Origin: Saussurea involucrata
Taxonomy: Eukaryota > Streptophyta > Magnoliopsida > Asterales > Asteraceae
Length of the DNA stretch: 64,000 nt
NCBI GenBank assembly: GCA_033807775.1
Contig: CM066325.1
Location: 15,130,301 to 15,194,300 of the forward strand
Direction of reading: 5' to 3'
Part shown: in pieces, positions 34,996-45,448 of the stretch
Numbering within the stretch: position 1 is the first letter of the stretch
How the letters are laid out: each line of letters starts with the position of its first letter
Notes under the pieces: generated by a model
The model's input: only the letters and a program-made list of their open reading frames with translations
Database searches by the model: none
Told to the model about the DNA's origin: nothing
Program-made: the position numbers and the translations under genes

Positions 34996-35884
34996 GACAA
35001 ATATAGAAATTTAAGAACTATAATCCAATTTGAATAATAGGATTGTTAGCAGATATAACAATATACAAGTAAATTAAAAAATAGTAATAAAAAAACTTTT
35101 AAATGTGAAGTTTTTGTTATACAAATTATAGTATGGTTTTGACCTCTCACTTATAGATTGTTCTGTTATAGCAATAGTAGGTTCAAGATTATTGTTGAAT
35201 GGATATATTTTTAAGGTTGATTAAAGTTTGTAAAATCGTCCGATGTGTTTTTAGTTGAATTCGATCGTTTAAGAGTTTTTCGTAAAGCATTTTGATTGAT
35301 TTTGACACACTTTTTTGGTTTGTTGAGTTGATTTTGGAAGATATTTGTTTTCTTTTTAGCTCATTTTAAGTAATTTTTTTTGGTTTATTGATTGATGTTT
35401 CTAGTATTTTTTAATATCCCAAAATATCCTTAAAGTGTTCCATATTTTATGATAAAATTTTATTTACAAAAGTTGGTTGAGCATATTAGAGCATCTCCAA
35501 AATATCCATAAAGTGTTTTATATTTTAAGAACCTTATTTTTGCATTTTTTGGTGACATCTTATTTTCAACTCTTAAGAACCTTAATTTTGTGGGTCCTAT
35601 TTTTTTGTAAACATCAATAACTATTATATATTTATAAACAAATATTAATTATTTAATTTAAATACCAATAGAAATGAAGAACTTTCAAATAAAAATGAAT
35701 AAACTTTTGATGAATAACCATATATAATAATCATAAAAATCAACATGCCCTATTTTATTTAATACAAAATATCACTTAAAATATGTTTAACAAGAATATT
35801 ATATTATTTTATAATACTTCCCTAGAAATTCTTAATCTGGATAACTGGATCTTCCCTCAACACAAAAGGCCTAAAAAACAACAA
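34996..35884. other. Non-coding stretch upstream of the uL11 promoter
   Basis: AT-rich with no frame of note. 'gagcatctccaaaatatcc' near 35490 resembles a MITE end, but no partner end was found. Confidence 0.4.
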
Positions 35885-35955
35885 GCCCATATATGAAAAG
35901 GCCCAAATAATTGAAAGGGTAAAAAGGACATTTACCATCTCATGCCAAACCCTAG
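35885..35955 (+). promoter_or_regulatory. Site II and telo-box promoter motifs of the uL11 gene
   Basis: GCCCAT (35885-35890) and GGCCCA (35900-35905) are reverse complements of TGGGCY site II elements bound by TCP factors. AAACCCTAG (35947-35955) is a telo-box. The pair is characteristic of plant ribosomal-protein and other growth-linked genes. A pyrimidine-rich stretch (TTTTCCCCCTTTTAATTTTC, 35958-35977) follows and probably contains the start site. Confidence 0.75.
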
Positions 35956-36056
35956 CTTTTTCCCCCTTTTAATTTTCTCTTCAAGGCCGTAACCATTCAC
36001 AACTCAGACACCCTCTTGCCAAAGCCGTAGCCGCCGTCTCTCTCGTTTCTTCAAAG

Positions 36057-36557
36057 ATGCCGCCGAAGTTCGATCCGTCACAAGTTGTCGACGTCTATGT
36101 CCGTGTCACCGGAGGTGAGGTCGGTGCGGCGAGTTCACTCGCTCCCAAAATCGGACCCCTAGGTCTTTCTCCGAAGAAGATCGGAGAAGACATCGCCAAG
36201 GAAACGGCCAAGGACTGGAAGGGCCTCAGAGTTACCGTCAAACTTACCGTGCAGAATCGTCAGGCTAAGGTGTCCGTTGTCCCTTCCGCCGCCGCACTGG
36301 TTATCAAAGCACTCAAGGAGCCGGAGCGTGACCGTAAGAAGGTGAAAAACATCAAGCACAGCGGCAACATTTCACTCGATGACGTGATTGAAATCGCTAA
36401 GGTTATGCGCCCTAGGTCAATGGCTAAGGAGTTGCAAGGAACTGTGAAGGAGATTCTCGGAACTTGTGTTTCCGTTGGTTGTACGGTCGACGGAAAAGAT
36501 CCGAAGGATTTGCAGGAGGAAATAGCCGATGGATCAGTTGAGATTCCTCAGGATTGA
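36057..36557 (+). CDS. RPL12: Cytosolic 60S ribosomal protein L12 (uL11)
   Basis: An uninterrupted 166-codon frame, the usual length for plant L12. It builds the base of the P-stalk on the large ribosomal subunit, contacting 28S rRNA in the GTPase-associated centre. Residues 10-67 form the N-terminal L11 domain with the signature PKIGPLGLSPKKIGEDIAKE (positions 30-49). Residues ~72-141 form the rRNA-binding C-terminal domain, with IKHSGNISLDDVIEIAKVMR and GTVKEILGTCVSVGCTVDGK. The ATG context is AAAGATGCC and no upstream in-frame start extends it. Lack of introns is common for plant L12 genes. The promoter carries site II and telo-box motifs. Its codon use is more GC-rich than the surroundings, and nothing suggests damage. 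Confidence 0.97.
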   Translation: MPPKFDPSQVVDVYVRVTGGEVGAASSLAPKIGPLGLSPKKIGEDIAKETAKDWKGLRVTVKLTVQNRQAKVSVVPSAAALVIKALKEPERDRKKVKNIKHSGNISLDDVIEIAKVMRPRSMAKELQGTVKEILGTCVSVGCTVDGKDPKDLQEEIADGSVEIPQD

Positions 36558-37402
36558 TTGAGACTCTTGTGGTATTCGAGTGCGAACGTTTTGTTAGTTT
36601 TCTAATTTCTGCTATCGTCTGTTATTTTGGTAATTTGAGAATTTTTATTAAGTTCTACTTCTATCACATCGCCAATTTCAGTAGTGAATTTGGAGACATT
36701 TTGCCAAAATTCTCAATTTTTGTGCTGGAATCATATACTGTTTGTCTCTTATTTAATCTGATATTTTTGGTGAGTAAAATGCTTTAACATATTCTTATTG
36801 CATTCAACAAACTGCCTATTACCACCACATGCTTCTGATTCTCATTGCTTCGCACTGTTGTATTTGTGAATTAGCTTTCTAGATCGTTAGATGATGATCA
36901 TGTTCTTAATTATCTTACATATTACAGCAGCTTGTTTTGCAATGCTTTGCTTTAGCATGGCCATTTTGTTGATGCTAGTCACCGCTGGTTTGATTCCCTT
37001 TCAAAGTATGCCAATTGTTATGTCTCAAGCCTAATTGCTTTACCATTTTAGGTCTAAACTATTATTGGCATCTTTAACAATTGCATTTGCTATGCGTTTT
37101 TGGGTGTTAAACTTTAGTTTTTAGATGTCATTAATGGCACTTTCTTGCGTTCTTGTTTGATTTCAATGTTATCGGCTGTTAATTGAAATTACACTGATGA
37201 TCTGTGAATGGCCAAAATAATGTCTGTTTACACATTGCACACCTCATTGCATTTGGGAGGCTTTGCATTGATTCTTGTCATATGTTTTGGTGGCAATAGG
37301 ATGGGGTTTGATAGTTGATTGCTATTTTGAATATAAGTATGTTCTTTCAGCTTATCTTTCTGGATTGCAATGATTCTAAAATGAAAACAAATATATGCTT
37401 CA
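36558..37402 (+). other. 3' UTR and downstream intergenic DNA of the uL11 gene
   Basis: T-rich sequence after the stop at 36555-36557, with no frame of interest. The poly(A) site cannot be fixed from sequence alone. Confidence 0.45.
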
Positions 37403-37784
37403 GATGGTGTTTGGGATTGCTTATTTGTTGGGCTTATTAGCTTATTGTGTTTTGTCACCGTTGATAACCTTTTTTTAGCGTTTGGATAGGAAAAAAAGAA
37501 AACTGCCTATCGCGTTTCCTCACCACAGATAAGGAGTTTTTAATAAGTTACCCAGACTTATTTAAAACTGGTTATTAACTTATTAGTTTTTGTGTCATTT
37601 TACAGGCACAAGTAATCCCAAGTACCCTAAAAAACAACTTATCAGCTTATTACGTTTTGGTACCATCATAAGCTAATCCAAACACTTTTTATAAAACGTT
37701 TTTTTATCAAGACACATAAGTTGATAAGCATTTTAAGAAAAAAACATATTTTGTTTTAATAAATAAACAATCCGAAACACCCCC
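37403..37784. mobile_element. Tourist-like MITE, TSD TCA
   Basis: GATGGTGTTTGGGATTGCTT at the left and AACAATCCGAAACACCCCC at the right are imperfect inverted repeats, flanked by TCA (37400-37402, 37785-37787). Its end resembles that of the 20036 element (GTGTTTGGGATTGCTTAT), so both belong to one group. Confidence 0.75.
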
Positions 37785-37787
37785 TCA

Positions 37788-38315
37788 ATATTTGGGGTTT
37801 TGGAACATCTTCAGAATTCTGGTGACATGGTTAATCAATTATAACCAATTCGAAAAGATTAGGATTTCAAATGGTTAATAGGGTGTTTAAATGCATTGCA
37901 ACTCTGATTACTGAATTAAATTATGTTTTGCTATATTTTTGAGTTTTCATTTTTTTAAGACCAAAGCAAGTAATGTTAACGTAACAGGGCTAATTTTTGA
38001 AAATATGTATAAACCTACCTAGTTGTCTACAACTTTGTTAAAACTATTTATTTGATTCTAGTTTAAACATTATTTTTTATTATAAATATTAGAGCCAAGA
38101 GCTTCAACCTTTGTAATGGCATCTCTGATGTGTCACACTATAATTTACACAAAATTACAAAAATAGTGTAAAAAGTAGTGTAAATTTTAGTGTTCATAGT
38201 AATTTTTCTCTGATGGGCAACAATATTTTTGACACCAAAGTTTAATGTAATTGAAAAAGTGATAGTAAAAAGTAGCGTAAGTGAATATTGTTACACCAAA
38301 TATAGTGTAGTATTG
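37788..38315. other. Non-coding stretch with AGTGTAAA-type repeats
   Basis: Between 38120 and 38310 short phrases such as 'atagtgtaaaaagtag' and 'tttacac' alternate in both orientations, resembling a decayed inverted-repeat element. No gene. Confidence 0.4.
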
Positions 38316-38562
38316 TTTATAACATATTTAGTCTCTACAATTTAAAAATTACAGTTTAAACACTCGGGTATACAAATCGGTCCGGATTTTGTCCATGTCA
38401 TCAACGGGTGTTAAAAAATCTTGTTAAGTGAGGACTAAAATACTCTTGACTTAACGAGTTTTTTAACAGCCGTTGATGCCAGGGACCAACTCCGGATTGA
38501 TTTGCATACCCTAGTGTTTAAACTGTAATTTTTTAAATTGTAGAGACCAAATGTGTTATACA
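38316..38562. repeat. Short foldback element
   Basis: The left arm (TAGTCTCTACAATTTAAAAA then TTACAGTTTAAACACT) is inverted at the right (AGTGTTTAAACTGTAATTTT then AAATTGTAGAGACCA). Arms are about 70 bp, with the middle also pairing in part ('taacgggtgtt'/'aacagccgttga' types). Total length is about 247 bp. Non-coding. Confidence 0.75.
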
Positions 38563-38780
38563 CCGGGACCAAATTTGTAGTCGACTCTTTAATCTTTTAT
38601 CAAGCGTCTATTAAGAACATAATTGTAGTGAGTTGATAGTTTCCATAATAAAATACTGAAAACACTAGAATGGATAAAATTAAATTAATGTTGTGATTGT
38701 ATATACAAATCATACGTCGTGTTGCTAAAACATTATTGTAAAACATGCTATACAATTATTGAATATTGTCGAAACACCAA

Positions 38781-39087
38781 GGGGTCGTTTACAAAACGCT
38801 TATCCGGGTAAGTGCTTACCAAGTCACATTAGTTTACCGGATGAATATGGCAAGGACCAAGAATCTTACCCGGTAAGAGCGGAAGCGAGGACCGAGAGTC
38901 GAAAGCAAGGACCGGGAGTCTTACCCGGTAAGTGAGTGCGACGACTCTTACCACGGTTAGCGTTTCCGGCCAAATTATTGCACACGATGCTATTTTGATG
39001 TACTAAAATCTTACTCGGGAAATAAGTGATAGTGTTGAATTTTACTGGTAAGCACTTACCTGGGTAAGTGATTAGGTAAACGACCCC
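38781..39087. mobile_element. TIR element ending GGGGTCGTTTAC
   Basis: GGGGTCGTTTAC at 38781 is inverted as GTAAACGACCCC ending at 39087. Subterminal blocks 'ccgggtaagtgcttacc' and 'ggtaagcacttacctgggtaa' continue the pairing. It is 307 bp and non-coding, and the target duplication is not clear. Confidence 0.8.
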
Positions 39088-39467
39088 TAATTTTCGCACT
39101 TTGAGTCTCGAGAATTTTATAATTATCTATCTGGTGCGAAAGACCTAATGCACTAATACCTAACTCAGTACAAAGGCCCTTGTGGCTTGTGATGTGTAAA
39201 GAAAGGTACTTATTGATAAAGACTTGCTATCCATTTATGAAATTGAACTCACGTTTTGATTTGTGTTCCGTAACATATACAAAAATATTGTTTTTGCGTG
39301 TAAACCAATTTAAACAAACATGTAACACATCACATCACATGCAACAATTCTAAAATCCTACATATCCTGTATTGTAAATTACGTGATGAAACATATGTGA
39401 TCGTGACAGTTTCTAAAACTGATATGGTATTAAAATGTACTGATACAAGCACCTACATAATATAACT
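39088..39467. other. Non-coding stretch, no gene seen
   Basis: No frame, repeat or regulatory signal recognised. Confidence 0.4.
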
Positions 39468-40113
39468 AGTGGCGGAGCCAGAAAGTTAATATGGAGGGGG
39501 CTAAATAAATGTAAGAAATCGGTGGTTCGTAGTTTGCAAGATCGTGTTAGAAAAATCTTCTATTTGTTATATATGCTTATCCATGGGCAAAAACTTGATT
39601 ATCTACAACCCCAATCGGTCTCACACGAAATCCGTCTCCAAGGACACCAATGTGAGTGAACATTTTTGGCTCACTTAGCAGCTGAGGCTAATGCGAGCAC
39701 CACAGAAGGAAGGGGGGGGGGGGTAGGATCGAACTCAAGACCTATCTTGTATTTGGGCCGTCTAGTCTCTTTATCAACTAAGCTACACGATGCCCATATC
39801 TATATAATTTCAATTTTATATTATTTATGACTATATCTATATAATTTCATATAAATACAAAGTATTAAATTAAATTAGTTAACTAAAGTTTAGGTAATTA
39901 GATTTTTGTCATTTGTTTAAAAAAATCAAATACAAAAAATTATTATTTTTTATTATTAAACTACATATAAAAGAACAAGAGCCTCTGTTTTTTTTTGCTT
40001 TTTTAACATTTTCCAATAATATTGATTATTTTATATTTAAAAAAAGTTGGTTGAGACTTGAGAGTATAGTTAGGGGGCTTGTCACCACCTTGCCCCCCAT
40101 TGCGTACGCCACT
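39468..40113. mobile_element. hAT-like TIR element (AGTGGCGGAGCCA ends) carrying a SINE
   Basis: AGTGGCGGAGCCA at the left and TGCGTACGCCACT at the right form imperfect inverted ends, with matching subterminal 'ggaggggg' and 'ccttgcccccc'. Ends of this type are common among plant hAT-derived MITEs. A tRNA-derived segment on the - strand lies inside. Flanking duplication not resolved. Confidence 0.55.
39588..39797 (-). mobile_element. tRNA-derived SINE
   Basis: Read on the - strand from about 39797, the sequence starts as a tRNA-like head. Box A TAGCTTAGTTG is at 39785-39775 and box B GAGTTCGATCC is at 39736-39726, about 40 bases apart as in a tRNA promoter for RNA polymerase III. A G/C-run (39711-39723) and an unrelated body follow to about 39588. 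Box spacing and spelling support a SINE head and not a functional tRNA, since the acceptor stem does not close. The 3' end is approximate. Confidence 0.6.
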
Positions 40114-41413
40114 GAATATAGCATACATACCCGGTGTCCATACTTACTACTAAACAATATTGTTGGAGTAACAGTAAAATTCATAGTAAACGGAACACAG
40201 TTGAAACCAACAAAAGCTATGGGCAAGCTTGAGCTCCCTTTCAGCCTCACATTGATCCATGTAAACTCACTTGCTCTCGCTCATGTATGGCCTGACTTGA
40301 CGAATGTGATGCGACCTCTAGAGTGAGCTCCTGACTTGACCAATTGAATGTGACACCTTATATGTGAGTCCCCGAAGCTCATACTCATGTGACACCTCGT
40401 ATGTGAAACCCTCAAACTTATATTCAATGTACATAAACTGTTGTTCAATACAATCGACCGTCCATGTCGAATTCGTTCCTTTTGTTTAAAACCATATTAA
40501 CAATTTAACATGTCGTACTCACTAATCACTACATATCATCACTATATATTATTAAAACAACATTTGGATTCCAAAGCCAAGCGTTTTCTAAATGATCATT
40601 CTTTGACTACATAAAACTCAACTTTTCACCAAATTAGCGAGAATACGTTGAACCCTCAAATTTACTCTCCAAATAGAGCTATTGGCGAAGAAAGTTAGGT
40701 TCTATCATATCCAGAAGAGAACAAATCAATGGCTTTAAAGGCCTAACACTTTAAGCTACTGCACATCATAAAACCAGAAGATCTATGTAGAAATCATTCT
40801 TAAACTTACTGATTCTTTCTGAAACCTGTTATCATCCTTTTTGACTTGTTTTTGCTTCACGAACTCTAAAAACCACATTAAAAGCTTGACGAATTGTTGG
40901 GGTTTTGCTTCTGAAATCGTTAGGCACAAAAGGGGGTTTTATCTACTATAACTCTAGATAATGAGCTAATTTTGGGGATATAAAACCCCCCTTAACCTCT
41001 TATATTTCAACTCAACTTCTTTAACTCACAATTTAGTCCAAAATTTTCTGTTAATGACTATCAAGTTTGACTTTAAATCTTTCACCACTTGGCAATATTA
41101 GACCCCAAATTGAAATTTTCATTACAAATGGTCGAAAAGTGGTTGTTACAGTTTCCATTATGTGGTCGAAAAACCTTGTTCCCTTTCTTATATAAAAGTT
41201 ATACAGCATTCACTTTTTTATGATATTTCATTAGAATTTCAATATTTTTTAGAGTAAATAAAATTTTAAAAAATATTAGCTATGTCCACAAGCTTCTTTC
41301 ACGTTGCTGATATCAAATTGCATTATATATATGTCATGTATTTATTTGTAATAATAAATTCGTTTACTAAAAGTTATAAGAAATTTATCGATAGACTGAT
41401 GATTTTTAACTAA
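40114..41413. other. Non-coding stretch, no gene recognised
   Basis: A frame spanning 40090-40326 (+) contains the segment VKFIVNGTQLKPTKAMGKLE, which looks less biased than chance frames nearby, but it starts inside the preceding transposon and I recognise no family. The rest is AT-rich. Confidence 0.4.
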
Positions 41414-41772
41414 GGCTATGTTTGGCAAACTAGCTGATAAGCTAACTTATTACTTATAAGCTAGCTTATTACTTATAAGCTAGCTGGTAGCTGATAAGCT
41501 AGCTGTTGATTGATAAACTAATTGGTAGCTGATAAGCTAGCTGATGAAAAAGTCACGCTTGGCAAAAAGTAGTTTATAAGCATTTAAATGACCAAAAAGA
41601 ACATATTAAAAAAATAACAAATAAATAATAATTAATATTAATGAGGACATAATTGGAATATTTACAAAAAACTACTCATAGGCTACTCCAAGTAGCTTTT
41701 CAATAAGCTAGCTTATGGTCATCCAAACATGTACCCCAAAAATAAGCTAGCTTTTTTTTGCCGAACAATGCC
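41414..41772. mobile_element. Tourist-like element 3, TSD TAA, uninterrupted
   Basis: Ends GGCTATGTTTGGCAAACTAG and TTTTGCCGAACAATGCC, flanked by TAA (41411-41413, 41773-41775). At 359 bp it is the unfilled version of the elements at 26879 and 30700 and shows where their insertions lie: 'catccaaacatgtacc' then 'ataagctagcttttttttgcc'. Confidence 0.88.
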
Positions 41773-41840
41773 TAAATTGTTTAAATATTTGTTAAATGCT
41801 ACTATTTTGATGGTAACATGTGTTGTAAAAAAGTGGTTCT

Positions 41841-42279
41841 TAAGGGTGCTCATGAGTTAGGTTGATCGGGTTGAAGGCATTCCAATAATCCAATCCGATG
41901 TTGACAGTTTGAAAAATTTCGACCCAACCCAACCCGTTCGGGTTGGTCGGTTTAGCGGGTTGTGTTTAAAGAAAGGAAAAACAATATTGAAAACATAAAA
42001 ATAAGAAAATATTTTTTTGAAATACGATCAATAATTCAAGAGAAATATGAGTTCATAAAATATTTAGGTATTACATATAATTTTCCAATAATGTTCTCTT
42101 ATAAGTTCCATTGCTCACTATTGCCGAGTTGCTTTTGGTAACTTATACATATTAAAGAGAACTACAAATAATTTTAGAGAAGTCGGTAAAATGTTTATCG
42201 GGTTGGTCGGGTTACTTTGGGCCTAACCCAATATCAACCCAATAAATTCGAGTTACCCTAATCTTGTATCGATTATATG
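41841..42279. mobile_element. hAT-like AACCCG-rich element, 3' part cut by an LTR insertion
   Basis: TAAGGGTGCTCATGAG resembles the hAT end TAGGGGTGCTCA at 14558, and the interior (CAACCCGTTCGGGTTGGTCGG, GGGTTGTGTTTAAAG) is the reverse complement of part of that element. The matching CACCCCTA end is absent, and the sequence stops at the LTR beginning at 42280. Confidence 0.6.
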
Positions 42280-43199
42280 TGTAATAACCAAGTTTTCAAT
42301 ATAAAGAATTGTAAGATGGAGGGGAGGAAAGTGAAAACCTAATCTTGAGGGACCAAAGTGTAAGTTTCGAAAAGAGGGTATAAAATCCTCATTTTGGGCA
42401 AAAAACCCTGGGAGGAGTATCATTTTCTACTGTGGCGGCTTGGGAGTGAGGGCAGAGAAAGAGGAAGCAAGCTACAACCTGCTTTTGTGAAGAAGAAGAG
42501 ATTTCTAAAGCCATCAATTCATGGTAACAATCTAGACTCATTCCTTCTAATCTTCTATCAATTTAAGTTTTGGGATAAGTTAGATTTTGGGAGAATTTGA
42601 GGTTTCTGAGTAATTTTGGAAAGGATGAGCTGCTCATTTGTGTTTTAATGTTGTAGTATGTTTTACCTTGTAAAAGTAATCTCGCGTAGAGGCTTATTTG
42701 ATTTGAGAAGACTGTTTGTGGATGTATCCGGTTGAAGCCGATTACCGTATGTCATGCCCTAATTCTGGAATTTAAGTTCCGGTATTATGGTTCCGGAGTA
42801 GTCGATACCCGGTATGGGAACCGAAGAAGTTTGGAACCGGAATCCGGATCGCATCCGGTATGGAACCGGAATCCGGATTAGATCCGGTATGGTGCGATCC
42901 GGAATCAGAGTCGGGACCCGGTTTGGTGCGATCCGGTACTTGAAATCCGGAATCCAATTGGAAGGATCCGGAAATTAGGGCCCGAAACCGTATAGTCCCG
43001 GACTGAGTCCGAATGAGTGAAATCGGGAACCCGATCTCTGGACTGAGAAGCGTGATTTTTTAACTTAGATAATCTTGGGATCTGTTCTGAAGCAATCTCG
43101 AGTATAAAATGAAAGACTTATAGCCTTCGTTTCTTAAAAACATAGGTACTCTACCTAGGGGCACAGAGCCAAATTGAGAAGTTTTGGAGCAAGAAAAGA
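42280..43199 (+). repeat. Host Ty3 left LTR, first part
   Basis: 920 bp. Between 42775 and 42970 it contains a minisatellite of the words GGAACCGGAATCCGGAT and GATCCGGTATGG in alternation, giving an unusual density of CCGG. It ends with AAAGA (43195-43199), the duplicated target of the inserted element. Confidence 0.75.
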
Positions 43200-43637
43200 T
43201 GTAACACCCAAAATAAAGGCATTTTGAAATAAGTATGATATTAATGACTAGAGGGTTCGTTTATTATTGTGATTGTTACTTATTATTATTATTATTATTA
43301 TTACTATTACTACTAATAATAATTATTATTATCATTATGGGTGTCGTTTGATACTAAATGATATTGGAAATCTTGGAAGTTTTGGTGGTATAATAAGCAA
43401 GAGAAATGGGATATATATATACATGGAAGGTGTATATATTACCTCCATAATTTTCTTTTCTCTATACGCATATACATGGTTCGCACTGTTGAGGAAAGAA
43501 AATTTAAAAAGAAAACGATTACTACAGAAAGTTTGGCAAAATCAGTGGTGTGATTCCACTTGCCAAATTATAGGTAAATCAAATTTATTATATTAGGGAG
43601 CAAAGTTTTTCATTCCAAAAATATATAGAAATTGGCG

Positions 43638-43647
43638 TATATAAATA
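43638..43647 (+). promoter_or_regulatory. LTR TATA box
   Basis: TATATAAATA followed by ACACAGACC; transcription would start about 30 bases on, near 43675, marking the U3/R border. The same box lies at 51673-51682 in the right LTR. Confidence 0.6.
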
Positions 43648-44983
43648 CACAGACCATAGGAGGAAGAAAGAAAACTGGTGAAAGAGGCAGCAAGTCGGGG
43701 GAGAGAGTTCGAGTTTCGTTCGACATTCAAGTAACGACGCAGGTAATATATTACGTTTAAGTTTCGGTTAACATTTTATCAATATGTAAAACCACTTAAC
43801 GATGAGGTCGGCAAGGTCACTTAGTTGCAAGAACAACCGTAAAACTGCAGGCTTATAATAGTCGTCACCTCGAGCGGTAGTAGTGAAACTGGGGGTGGTC
43901 GAAACTGTGTCGTTCTCTGTTAGTCTCGACTAATCCGAAGAACGCATATATGACTGTAGAGGGCTGAGTTAGAAACAAAAATCAACACAAAACGATCGAG
44001 CAAAATTCGATCGCTCGAAACTTAAATACGGCAGTGGCCAATCCTTTCTTTTTGGCTTATGGGCAAGATGGAGAAGTGAAGAAGATGGGTCATAAGACCA
44101 TGCCTCCATGGTATATATATATACACGAATATATATATATATATATATATCAATTCCTGCAGCAAAGTTTAAAGGATGATATAAGATTAAAGGAAATTAT
44201 ATTTTATTCCTTGAATTAATTTCCTTGTCCTTGGAGGTTTGTTGAGATTGATGTGATAAAAAATATATATATATATAGACATATTATGAGGGGTGGCTGA
44301 GGTGACGTGATAGTTTTATATATATTTATATGTTTATCCATACACATCTAATACTTTCTTATACCTACTGCAATTGGGTCAGAAGTTGAAAATCCTTGTC
44401 ACTTAAAAGATTAATCAGAAACTAAAAGAAATTTGGAGGTTGTTAAGGGATATATATATATATATAAAGGGAATAATTAGAATATTTATTACGGTATGTG
44501 TAGGGTCGAGAGCTACCAAGTGACGATTGCAATCGCACCAAGTCAAGGTGAGTTTTCATGAGACTTTAACTGGGATGCATGCTTATGTAAAAATTATTTG
44601 AGCATTATGTTATTTTTATATACATGTTTATGGGCTTGATACATGTATGTGAATTGTGATTATGGTTGCATGCTAATTGTTTATATGTCTTTTTAAACAT
44701 TATTTAGCATGTGTGAAATGGGTCATTATTTTAGTCGGGTATGGGAATGGGTTGATACGTCGTAAGGGATGGCATCTCCTAGGGATGGGTGACCGGACAA
44801 GGGAGAGCCGTATAACCCGGGGAAACGCCGACGACAGTAAGACCCTAACCCGACGATTTGATTAAAGAGATCTCGTTATTATTTAAAAGGGCCTTGAATA
44901 TTGTGCATACTATTTTCATTTGGGTATTTTTGTTTTATGCATGATGAGACGTATGATTTGTGCATGAAACCATGAACTCACTG

Positions 44984-44997
44984 AGCTTTATCAAGCT
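44984..44997 (+). other. Conserved LTR hairpin after ACTCACT motif (Tekay-like)
   Basis: AACTCACTG is followed by stem AGCTT, loop TATC, stem AAGCT, about 300 bp from the LTR 3' end. It is positionally equivalent to hairpins at 5387 and 53727 with different stem bases. Confidence 0.6.
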
Positions 44998-45298
44998 GAC
45001 TATTAGTATGCATCTCAGGGGCCGGAAGTTCAAAGATGGACAAAGGCAAAGGACTCGCATAGGAGATAAATGCATCAAGCTTCTTTTGAATAAAATGTCT
45101 AGATTTTATTACATGAAATGTTATGTATTGTAACCCGGTATGGGACGGGTTAATTTTTGGGATTTTAATTTACGATTTAATTATTGTGAGACTTCCGCTG
45201 TAATACGACTTTATTAGTGTTTAAGTTTTGAGTAAATAAATGTTTTATTAAGGAAATTTACGTGGCACCTTATGGTAAAAATCTAGGGTGTTACAAGT

Positions 45299-45310
45299 TG
45301 GTATCAGAGC
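45299..45310 (+). other. Primer-binding site (initiator tRNA-Met)
   Basis: TGGTATCAGAGC lies three bases after the left LTR. Confidence 0.95.
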
Positions 45311-45448
45311 GGTAGTTTAAGAGAAATAGGTTAATGATTCTTTTAGCCTAAGCTTAAACTTGGGAGGTCGTTAGTATTATTGTGTGCATTTCGACTAAGT
45401 TTGATTTTATCGATCCGTGACTTAGTGTTTTCTTGTGGTTGTAGGAAA

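Larger units (their letters stand above)
43200..45295 (+). repeat. Tekay-like left LTR
   Basis: 2096 bp. It holds an ATT microsatellite near 43285-43335, AT runs near 44105-44150, 44265 and 44450, a TATA box, and the ACTCACT hairpin at 44975-44997. Open frames within it recur in the right LTR and are not genes. Confidence 0.96.

Noticed and set aside
39726..39785. Possible tRNA gene on the - strand
   Set aside because: Boxes A and B are present but the acceptor stem does not pair and a SINE-like body follows.
39913..40326. 137-codon + strand frame with a coding-like second half
   Set aside because: It begins inside a transposon end and no family was recognised; left as unsupported.
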